Below, piece after piece: positions 15,939-22,241 of a stretch of DNA of 25,098 nucleotides. Position 1 is the stretch's first letter. The number at the start of each line of letters is the position of its first letter. This stretch comes from a virus. A model generated the notes under the pieces. That model worked only from the letters and a program-made list of their open reading frames with translations. It did not search any database and had not been told where the DNA came from. The DNA lies in the IMG/VR virus record IMGVR_UViG_3300034072_001434, positions 1 through 25,098 of that record; one strand, 5' to 3'. The translations under genes were made by a program, and so were the position numbers.

Positions 15939-16720
15939 GCCGCACCTCGCGAGAACCTGGCATGGGCGGCGGCGATTTTGTCGTCATACCGATTGGCGGC
16001 AAAGCCAGCGCCGTTATAGCCGCGCGCGAAAGGCTGGCAGTCAATCGCCCTGTTGCTGATCTGCCGAAGCGCTGGAGCCAGCTTCTTGTTGAGGATGAAG
16101 GTCACGAACGCGTCGAGATGGGCGCGCTCGCTGACCTTCATCGCATCCCAAAAAGCCTCGACCGTACCGAAGCCGGCGAGCTTGTGATTGAAGCCCATGA
16201 TCTGCGCGCCGCCAACAGAGGCCGACCGCAGGGCAGCCTGACGATCGAGTTGCATCGCACGGTGCAGCCGCAGCCACTCGGCTTGACCGCCGACATAGAG
16301 CGCGCGGTTCCAGGTCCGGGACGACAAGTTCGGGTGCGAAGCCCGAAACCGCCCGCCAGTCTCGCGATCAAAGACATGCGCCTCGAACAATATCTTCGGA
16401 AGGTTCGGCCCGTCGATGAAACCGCCGGGTCCATCGGCTGCGAGGATGTCGGCGCGGACATCGGTGAACCAGCCGCCACCGCTTTCGACTTCCCACACAG
16501 CGCGGATTTGGGCGACGGTGCACCCCAGCCTGGTTGCGGCGGCAGCGAAGTCTTCGGGTGCAAGCCCGATTTGACGGGAGACCGAGGCCGGAACCTCCAG
16601 CGTATCGAGCAGCCGGTCGATCGACGTGACTTCCGCTGGCGTGAAGGCGCGGTCATTCCGCAGTGCGCGGATCGCCGCAAAGACCGGTTGCCGAACGGAC
16701 AATGATGGGGTGTTTGCCAT
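15935..16720 (-). CDS. Endolysin, N-acetylmuramidase type (DUF3380-like)
   Basis: 261 aa. Cleaves peptidoglycan at host lysis. The muramidase domain covers about residues 70-261: IRAVWEVESGGGWF with likely catalytic Glu77 or Glu79, LPKILFEAHVFDRETGGRF, the segment around SVGGAQIMGFNHKLAGF, and the terminal FARGYNGAGFAANRYDDKIA. The N-terminal ~65 residues are helical, possibly a binding module. No signal peptide is seen, so release would need a holin. I chose the ATG at 16720; the region upstream to 16774 reads into a hairpin. No strong Shine-Dalgarno is visible. Confidence 0.88.
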   Translation of the reverse strand: MANTPSLSVRQPVFAAIRALRNDRAFTPAEVTSIDRLLDTLEVPASVSRQIGLAPEDFAAAATRLGCTVAQIRAVWEVESGGGWFTDVRADILAADGPGGFIDGPNLPKILFEAHVFDRETGGRFRASHPNLSSRTWNRALYVGGQAEWLRLHRAMQLDRQAALRSASVGGAQIMGFNHKLAGFGTVEAFWDAMKVSERAHLDAFVTFILNKKLAPALRQISNRAIDCQPFARGYNGAGFAANRYDDKIAAAHARFSRGAA

Positions 16721-16753
16721 GGCCGAGCCATAGCTTGGGACCGGGCTGTCTTT

Positions 16754-16775
16754 GGTGCTGCGCTCCTGCAGCACC
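16754..16775 (-). terminator. Hairpin just after the Mor gene (copy 2 of a shared stem)
   Basis: A perfect 8-bp stem, GGTGCTGC and GCAGCACC, with a 6-base loop, starting 5 bases after the Mor stop. The same stem with a different loop lies at 6352-6373. It falls in the 60-base gap between the regulatory and lysis genes, where a terminator or the control site of the next transcript would be expected. There is no U-run. A terminator call is therefore tentative. Confidence 0.5.
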
Positions 16776-16780
16776 CCCGG

Positions 16781-17155
16781 TCAGAGGGTGAAGCTCAGTT
16801 GCCTATCACCCTTGTCTTCCGACAGGTAGCTGTAAACGCGGCGTTCGGAAATACCCACTTTTGCAGCAATCTGCCGTCGCGACAGCCCCGTCTCTTTTGC
16901 AAGGTGGAGAACGTAAATCCGCTCGAACTGGCGGGTCGGAAAAAGCACGGGGGTGTCAAAAAAATGCTCGGCGAAGTTGCGAGCAGCGGGCTCGCCGATG
17001 ACGTCAGCGATCTCGCGAAAGAGCGGCCCCGATTTGCTGACCTTTAAACGCTGACCGCGAAAAGCCCGCGCGAGCTTCATCGTATCCTCCAGGCCGATGA
17101 CCTCGGAGATGCTGTCCAGCACTGAGCTGCCAGTTGAAGGACGCGCGGGCTGCAT
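16781..17155 (-). CDS. Mor-type transcription activator
   Basis: 124 aa. The Mor/C family activates middle or late promoters in Mu by binding as a dimer. The central region GPLFREIADVIGEPAARNFAEHF (about 43-65) fits the Mor dimerisation domain; residues ~89-110 form a clear helix-turn-helix (TGLSRRQIAAKVGISERRV). It is the last gene of the regulatory block and is followed by a hairpin and then lysis and structural genes, the expected place. Only one Mor/C-type gene is seen in the window. Confidence 0.85.
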   Translation of the reverse strand: MQPARPSTGSSVLDSISEVIGLEDTMKLARAFRGQRLKVSKSGPLFREIADVIGEPAARNFAEHFFDTPVLFPTRQFERIYVLHLAKETGLSRRQIAAKVGISERRVYSYLSEDKGDRQLSFTL

Positions 17156-17159
17156 GGTC

Positions 17160-17324
17160 TTAGCCGATGGTCGCCAAGGCGAGGCCTAGCGCCAGGCCGA
17201 GGACGAACCACAGCCAGCGACGTGGCGCGGGCCGATCGCGATGCGTGACCAGCGCGGGCAGATCATGGGCGAACTGCAGGCTTTCGCCCCAGCTCTTGCT
17301 GTTGGTCTGGATAAGACGGCTCAT
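17160..17324 (-). CDS. 54-aa membrane protein between GemA and Mor
   Basis: Short gene I translated directly; it begins MSRLIQTNSKSWGESLQFAH. It has a polar N-terminal 35 residues, then Arg-Pro-rich RPAPRR, then a single C-terminal membrane helix (WLWFVLGLALGLALATIG). The start overlaps the GemA stop (ATGA), and the stop lies 4 bases before the Mor ATG, both fitting the operon's compact style. Tail-anchored topology is inferred. Function unknown. Confidence 0.65.
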   Translation of the reverse strand: MSRLIQTNSKSWGESLQFAHDLPALVTHRDRPAPRRWLWFVLGLALGLALATIG

Positions 17325-18010
17325 TGCATGCTCTCCCTCAGAATATTGCCGAACGCCTGGGCCAGGCGCGTCAGCTGAGTGCTGGTGGAAAAGTCGACGC
17401 GGACCAGGTCGATCTCGTCGCCGGTCAGGCGTTGGGCGGCGGTTTCGATATCCCAGCCCGCATCGGCCAGGCCCCGCGCGGCCAGCTTGCGCAGGATCGC
17501 GTTGACCAGGCTGCGTTGGAGCGGAAGGACGGCGAGGTTCTGCTTGGCCTCGGGCCAGCCCTCGCGCGCGGCCATGTCCTTAAGCGCCTCGATCAGCTTG
17601 TAGCCATGGCCCTGATTGGACCATTGCAGGCGCTCGACGCTCAGCTGGCGGCAGGCGAAGGCCTCCAGCGCCTGCTCGTCAGGATTGCGCACCACGCCCA
17701 GGTGATAGAGCGATAGCCACAGCGCGCGGGCCTTACGCGCCACGGGATGATCGGCGCGCTGCTGCCCGGTGCGCGGCGCACGGCTCTTGGGCTTGAAGCC
17801 CTTGGCCTTCAGCGCGCCGAGCACCTTGTCGAGCTCCGCATCGGTGCAGTCCTTGGCCGACAGGTGCCCGGTCTGGTCGACGAGGATCTGGCGATAGTCA
17901 TCCTCGACAATTGCCAGCTCCTTCCGCGCGACGTGGATCTTCGCCAGCATCGCGCGGCGGTGCTGCTGGGTCCGGTCGAACCGGGCCGGAACGGCGCGGG
18001 CGGCGGTCAT
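17321..18010 (-). CDS. gemA: GemA-like regulatory protein, Mu gp16 (DUF1018)
   Basis: 229 aa. The family signature is clear: RRAMLAKIHVARKELAIVEDDYRQIL near the N-terminus, SAKDCTDAELDKVLGALKAKGFK (about 66-88), then ARKARALWLSLYHLGVVRNP and WSNQGHGYKLIEALKDMAAREGW in the second half. In Mu, GemA (gp16) modulates host gene expression and DNA supercoiling. The true start is the ATG at 18010 (TAARAVPARFDRTQ), overlapping the 55-aa gene; the longer frame upstream is a shadow. Confidence 0.87.
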   Translation of the reverse strand: MTAARAVPARFDRTQQHRRAMLAKIHVARKELAIVEDDYRQILVDQTGHLSAKDCTDAELDKVLGALKAKGFKPKSRAPRTGQQRADHPVARKARALWLSLYHLGVVRNPDEQALEAFACRQLSVERLQWSNQGHGYKLIEALKDMAAREGWPEAKQNLAVLPLQRSLVNAILRKLAARGLADAGWDIETAAQRLTGDEIDLVRVDFSTSTQLTRLAQAFGNILRESMQ

Positions 18011-18174
18011 GACTGCGGTCCTCCCATCAGGATGGCGAATGCCGCCCCGCCGACCGAGACGATCAGAGCGGTGAGGCAGATGGCGGCGTCCAGGCGCAGC
18101 GCGGCGGGCGTCACGCCCAGCTCGCGCGAGGCGTGGGCATAGAGCCGGGCGATCTTGGCGAGCATGGCCGTCAC
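18007..18174 (-). CDS. 55-aa membrane protein between MuB and GemA
   Basis: Short gene I translated directly. The GTG at 18174 overlaps the MuB stop (GTGA) and its TGA overlaps the GemA start (ATGA). The sequence begins MTAMLAKIARLYAHASRELG and has one membrane helix at about residues 31-49 (ICLTALIVSVGGAAFAILMG). The perfectly nested overlaps on both sides argue that it is real. Function unknown. Confidence 0.68.
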   Translation of the reverse strand: MTAMLAKIARLYAHASRELGVTPAALRLDAAICLTALIVSVGGAAFAILMGGPQS

Positions 18175-19127
18175 GCCGCCCGTGGCCGCGAGCTGAGCTG
18201 CAGCCAGGCGTCCTGCATGTCGCCGACATTCACGGGACGCTGGTCGGCGGAAGCGATCATCGTGGCCAGCTCAAGCACCATGGTCATCTGCCGCAAAGAG
18301 CCGGGGCGCATGGCAACAGAAATCAGGAACTTAATCTGATCGTCAGCAGAAATGCCCCAAGCATCAATGACCATCCGGGCGTCGATCTCGGTCGCGACCA
18401 ATTGCTCATGGCGCATTGATGTGCGGCTGTAGATCTGGGCATAGGCTGCCTTGCGGTTGCCGCCCTCCATCCGACCGATAACTTCCTTGTTGCCCAACAG
18501 AGCGATGCCGACACCGGTGGAATCGTGCCAGCTGCGAATTTCGTTGATGGCCTTTTCTGAAAGTTCCTGCGCTTCGTCGATCACGATCAGCGCCTTCCTG
18601 CCGCGAACCCGTTCCTTGATACGGCGGGACAAAGCCTGCGGTGTTCCCTTGGCTTCCGGCTCGCCGAGGGCAGCCAAAACCTCGATCTGCATGTTGTTCA
18701 CGCCTGCCGTACTCGGGGCCATGGTGGCGACGAAGCACCCGGTGACGCTATCCCGGTAGTGTTCGACAGTGATAGTCTTGCTAGTGCCTGGGCCCATCGC
18801 GCAAACGGTGATCTTGCCGCGATGCGCCCAGCTGAGAAGGCTCAACACCTTCTGCGCGGTTGGTGTCTTAACGAATGCGGGAATTGTCGGCGCATCGACC
18901 TCGATCTGTGCCTGACTGGTCAGCAGCTGGCGGTAGCGATAGACGTCATTCGCGACGCGCTGGTTGTCGCCTGCATATTTGCCCTGGCACCAGGGGCCAA
19001 GCGTGCCGCCTGCGATGCCGACGCGCTTGCCCAGCGGCTCCCAGCCAAGGCCCAGCTGGGCCTTGTGCGCCACCATCCATGCCCGCATCTCCTCGATATC
19101 GGCGGGTGCATTCTCGGGATTATTCAT
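18171..19127 (-). CDS. MuB-type transposition ATPase (target-DNA activator)
   Basis: 318 aa AAA+ ATPase that in Mu binds target DNA, delivers it to MuA and gives target immunity. The N-terminal ~60 residues form a helix-turn-helix-like domain (WEPLGKRVGIAGGTLGPWCQ). A P-loop-like segment lies at 112-118 (GPGTSKT), with Ser where Gly normally precedes Lys. Walker B is ALIVIDEAQEL (179-189), and an ALLGNKEVI sensor-like segment follows. The C-terminus is a small helical domain. The ATG at 19127 has AGGAG upstream. Confidence 0.92.
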   Translation of the reverse strand: MNNPENAPADIEEMRAWMVAHKAQLGLGWEPLGKRVGIAGGTLGPWCQGKYAGDNQRVANDVYRYRQLLTSQAQIEVDAPTIPAFVKTPTAQKVLSLLSWAHRGKITVCAMGPGTSKTITVEHYRDSVTGCFVATMAPSTAGVNNMQIEVLAALGEPEAKGTPQALSRRIKERVRGRKALIVIDEAQELSEKAINEIRSWHDSTGVGIALLGNKEVIGRMEGGNRKAAYAQIYSRTSMRHEQLVATEIDARMVIDAWGISADDQIKFLISVAMRPGSLRQMTMVLELATMIASADQRPVNVGDMQDAWLQLSSRPRAA

Positions 19128-19210
19128 CTAGTCTTCTCCTGCTTTGAGAGCAGCTCCGCCGGTTCCGCTTCCGTCCAAAGAGCGCGGGGCCGGTGGAGCC
19201 AAAAAGTCAT
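19124..19210 (-). CDS. Possible 28-aa ORF between MuA and MuB
   Basis: An ATG at 19210, 8 bases after the MuA stop, opens a 28-codon frame that begins MTFWLHRPRALWTEAEPAEL. Its TGA overlaps the MuB ATG (ATGA), exactly like neighbouring gene junctions. The DNA also contains a 10-bp inverted repeat with one mismatch (GCTCCACCGG / CCGGCGGAGC), so the gap may instead serve as an mRNA structure. The ribosome site is weak. It could act as a coupling leader for MuB. Confidence 0.35.
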   Translation of the reverse strand: MTFWLHRPRALWTEAEPAELLSKQEKTR

Positions 19211-19217
19211 CAGCGCT

Positions 19218-21170
19218 TCATTCGACCACCCGCAACCGGCTGACACCGGCGGCAAAGCGATCCATGAAATCGGGTTCGGGGGCAGCGCGGCGCGCGACCT
19301 TCGCCGCAGCGGCGGTGCCCCGGTGGTTGACGACGCGGATCACCTTCGGCTCGGGCAGCGCCAGCTCGTCCTCGTAATCGGGAATCATCGCGGCGAGCTG
19401 CTCGGCGGTGAGCAAGTCCTCCATATCGCTGGCCGCACGCACCGCCTTGCGCCATTGCGATTCCTGCTTGGCGCGCTTCTTGGCGCTGGCGATATCGAGG
19501 AAGCCTGCATCCTCCAGCAGCTCGGCGCTTGTCAGATATGCCCCAGCCAGGTCGTAAACGTGCAGCGCCTGGTGCAGATTGTCCGGATCGAACCGCACGG
19601 TGACCTTGCGGCCATGCAGGCTCGACATCGAGGGCGACCAGTAGCGGTTGCCCATGAAGCGGATTTCGCCGGTCTTGCGATCGACATTGACCTGCTCGGC
19701 GGCGAGCAGCGCCATGCGCATGACCTCGGGCGAGGCCTTGCCGATCGGCGCGGTCGCATAGCTTTCAGCAAAAGCCTGATCGAAGCTGCGTCCGCGCGCG
19801 GTCTCGGTCCGACGACCTTCGCGGGCATTGTGCATGGCGATTCCGCGCGTGGCGATCCGCACGAAATCGGCAAACGGGACAGCCCTTGAGCCGTAGCTTT
19901 CCGGCTTCGCATCGGGCTTGTTACCGGTATAGGCACCATCGAACGCGGGGTGTTTGGCAATGCTGTCGCAAAGGTCCCTGAAGCCGCGCTCAATGGGCTT
20001 TGACTGGCCCCTGTAAGGGGTCGCCCAGTGTATCTGGATGCCGAGCGAGGTCAGCAGGCCGGTCGGTTCGTCTTCCTTGATCTTGAACCGGAAGCGGGTG
20101 ACAGCGCCACCCGTAATCCACTTCGATGCGAAGGCCCGGCCATTGTCGAGCAGGCAGTGCTTTGGGATGCCGTAATCGCGGAACAGGTCAGCAAAGGCGA
20201 GCCGGGTCTGCACCGCGCTCTCGGTTTCGCCAATACGCCACGCCAGTATCTTGCGGCTGTACACGTCCTGGATCGCGACAATGATCGGGCGGATGATGCG
20301 GCCATCGTCGAGCGCCACGAACACGTCGAACTTGTGGCCGTCGATATTGACGATCTCCATCGCGTGCAGCCCAGCGACGCTGCGCTTCTGCGCGGGCATC
20401 GAGCGGCGAAGCGCCTCTGCGCCTTCGCGCCGGGCGATGATGACACGCGGGTCGATCTCGCGCTCCAGTCGGCGACTGAGCGCCTTTTCGTGAGGCAGCG
20501 GCAGGCCTGCTTTCTTGGCAAAAGCCTTAGTCTGGCGATACGATTCCGCGAGCGTGACCTTGCTGTCGCGCAGATAGAAACTCTTGTAGAACTGCCATAC
20601 CGCAGGATCGATCGGCGCGGCGCAGCCACCGCCACGGCGGCGCGGAGCCAGGCACGGCAGGCGATCATGCGCGGCGATGCCCTCGACCAGCTTGAGCCAG
20701 GCCCAGAGCGTCGACTGGCCTGCAATGCCTTCCTTTGCCACGGCGCTGACCGCCATCGATCGGGTCAGGCCTGCCGCCTCATAGCGCTCGATCCGCTGCA
20801 CCGCGTCCAGGCGGCGCTCGGCCTCGGCCCTGGTCTTGGCATTCTGCGCCTCGTACCAGCTCCACAGTTGCGAGGCGGCGAGCGCCGATGCGTCATCGGG
20901 CGAGGCGTGAACCTGGCCGTCGATCGAGATACCGCGCCGCACCAGCTCGGCCCGCGCGATCGCGGGCAGCACCCGGATGGAATATTCCAGGCCGCCGCCT
21001 CGGCCAGCACGCGGGCGGGCCAGTGGCGCGCCCCGGCTGTCCACCGCCAGCGCCCAGCGCTCTTCGGCTGCGCGCTCGTTCACCTTGCGCTTGATGCGCG
21101 GCAGACCGGGCAGGGCCAGATCGGCCAGCTCGGCTGCGGTGAACCACGTCTTTGTGCCTGACTGGATCAA
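19218..21170 (-). CDS. MuA-type DDE transposase
   Basis: 650 aa. Cuts and joins phage ends during integration and replicative transposition. The N-terminal ~60 residues (WFTAAELADLALPGLPRIKR and on) form the MuA winged-helix end/enhancer-binding domain; a second HTH region lies at about 130-165. The catalytic core has Asp277 in NIDGHKFD, Asp342 in LLDNGRAF and Glu394 in SKPIERGFRDL. The core is followed by the Mu C-terminal beta-barrel region (RYWSPSMSSLHGRKVTVRFD) and a basic helical tail for MuB/ClpX contact. The start is a TTG at 21170, overlapping the previous stop (TTGA); no ATG follows for over 130 codons. Confidence 0.95.
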   Translation of the reverse strand: MIQSGTKTWFTAAELADLALPGLPRIKRKVNERAAEERWALAVDSRGAPLARPRAGRGGGLEYSIRVLPAIARAELVRRGISIDGQVHASPDDASALAASQLWSWYEAQNAKTRAEAERRLDAVQRIERYEAAGLTRSMAVSAVAKEGIAGQSTLWAWLKLVEGIAAHDRLPCLAPRRRGGGCAAPIDPAVWQFYKSFYLRDSKVTLAESYRQTKAFAKKAGLPLPHEKALSRRLEREIDPRVIIARREGAEALRRSMPAQKRSVAGLHAMEIVNIDGHKFDVFVALDDGRIIRPIIVAIQDVYSRKILAWRIGETESAVQTRLAFADLFRDYGIPKHCLLDNGRAFASKWITGGAVTRFRFKIKEDEPTGLLTSLGIQIHWATPYRGQSKPIERGFRDLCDSIAKHPAFDGAYTGNKPDAKPESYGSRAVPFADFVRIATRGIAMHNAREGRRTETARGRSFDQAFAESYATAPIGKASPEVMRMALLAAEQVNVDRKTGEIRFMGNRYWSPSMSSLHGRKVTVRFDPDNLHQALHVYDLAGAYLTSAELLEDAGFLDIASAKKRAKQESQWRKAVRAASDMEDLLTAEQLAAMIPDYEDELALPEPKVIRVVNHRGTAAAAKVARRAAPEPDFMDRFAAGVSRLRVVE

Positions 21171-21631
21171 TGTCCGCCCCTCGTTATCGGTTTTGCCTTG
21201 GTTTCGATTGTGCGGCGGCGCTCTTTGAGGGCCGCGACCTGCCGGTCGATGTTGCCGAGTTCGGTCAGGATGATCTCTTCGCCGACGACCAGCGCCGCGC
21301 CGATCCGGCGAACAAGTGCGTCGAGCACATCGTGCCGGGATGTCACCGCGATCAGCGCAAGCGCCCGGTGCATCGGGATGTTATGATTGTCCTTCGCCTC
21401 GGACGCATAGGCGTCGAGCATCTGGGCCGAGACTTCCTCGCCCAGCAGCGCCGACACCGCGCCCGCGATCTCGTAGCGCGAGCGCGAATCCTCTTTCAGC
21501 ACCGCGCCGACGGCAGCCGCGATCATCGCGCCCAGCCCGGCCAGTTCGGCAGGCTGGGTCGCAGGCCTAGGCGCTTCGAAGGTGAAGCCCAGCTGGCTGC
21601 TGTCAAAGGAAGGGCGGCGCTTGCGTGTCAC
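21167..21631 (-). CDS. Putative phage regulator upstream of MuA
   Basis: 154 aa. The N-terminal 30 residues are polar. The central region SRYEIAGAVSALLGEEVSAQ, a segment MLDAYASEAKDNHNIP, then RALALIAVTSRHDVLDALVR resembles the helical DNA-binding layout of CII/CP76-like phage regulators. The C-terminus is a coiled-coil-like helix (GNIDRQVAALKERRRTIETK). I infer a regulatory role from fold and position only. The GTG at 21631 overlaps the preceding stop (GTGA); its own stop overlaps the MuA TTG. Confidence 0.7.
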   Translation of the reverse strand: MTRKRRPSFDSSQLGFTFEAPRPATQPAELAGLGAMIAAAVGAVLKEDSRSRYEIAGAVSALLGEEVSAQMLDAYASEAKDNHNIPMHRALALIAVTSRHDVLDALVRRIGAALVVGEEIILTELGNIDRQVAALKERRRTIETKAKPITRGGH

Positions 21632-21927
21632 CTTGCAGCGCTCTCCTGCGGTGCCCAGCGCGAGCAGGCAGGCGAACCCACCTTGATGTCAGTGCCCGGC
21701 CCCTTGGTCCATCGGATCAGAGCGCATTTCGGGAAGGTTTTCGCACCGCCCTGGATGCGGCGGATATGGCGGCACGTCTTGCACGTCTCGCCTTGCGGCC
21801 CGGTGCCAGGCTGCGCGGCATAGCCCGCCTTGCGCTTGCGCTTGCGCTTGCCGCTAACCATGCGGATGCTCGGTTTGTCCTTCAGGGGCAGGTCGAGGGC
21901 CATCTGCAGCTTGGGGTCGATCGGCAT
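21628..21927 (-). CDS. Cys-rich small early protein with a Lys/Arg repeat
   Basis: 99 aa. A basic patch KRKRKRK (about residues 27-33) is encoded by a tandem hexamer (21829-21852). A four-Cys set follows, CKTC at about 49-52, then PKCALI and SPACSRW, consistent with one zinc-binding site. DNA or RNA binding is plausible, but I recognise no family. The ATG at 21927 shares one base with the previous stop (TGATG). Confidence 0.7.
   Translation of the reverse strand: MPIDPKLQMALDLPLKDKPSIRMVSGKRKRKRKAGYAAQPGTGPQGETCKTCRHIRRIQGGAKTFPKCALIRWTKGPGTDIKVGSPACSRWAPQESAAR
21829..21852. repeat. Tandem hexamer repeat (CTTGCG x3 plus a near copy)
   Basis: Three perfect CTTGCG units followed by CTTGCC, inside the Cys-rich small protein gene, where they encode the Lys-Arg run. 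Unit number could vary by slippage in steps of two residues without a frameshift. Confidence 0.7.
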
Positions 21928-22241
21928 CAGCCCTGCTCCTCCATGCCAAGCGCGATCGCGTGTTCGATCACCTGCTCGGCCAGCATCGGCTCGCGCTTGC
22001 CACTGACGCGGTAGCGGCGGACCAGCGCGCTGCGATCGGTGCAGTCGACCAGGATCGCTTTGCTCTTGAGAAACCGGATCGCCCGCTCGATCGCCTCGCG
22101 GCGCTGGGCGATCGGGTCGGTCTTAGAAAGCGGCAATGGCTTGCGCGGGTTGCGCGGCGCGACGATCCGGCGCGGGGCTGGGGTCACGCTGGCCGCGCTT
22201 GCCGGGCGCAGGTCGAGCTGACCCGCAATCTTGCGGATCAT
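21927..22241 (-). CDS. Small early protein of unknown function
   Basis: 104 aa if started at the ATG at 22241. It begins IRKIAGQLDLRPASAASVTP; a basic middle (APRNPRKPLPLSKTDPIAQR) is followed by two helices and a possible wing (AILVDCTDRSALVRRYRVSG). The last 30 residues look like a helical DNA-binding or dimer region. I recognise no family. The same frame is open far upstream to a GTG at 22901, so it might also be the C-terminal part of the chimeric product. Confidence 0.62.
   Translation of the reverse strand: MIRKIAGQLDLRPASAASVTPAPRRIVAPRNPRKPLPLSKTDPIAQRREAIERAIRFLKSKAILVDCTDRSALVRRYRVSGKREPMLAEQVIEHAIALGMEEQG

Noticed and set aside
18011-18229. N-terminal extension of the GemA frame upstream of 18010
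   Set aside because: Arg/Gly-rich shadow of the MuB end and of the 55-aa gene; the ATG at 18010 begins the family match.
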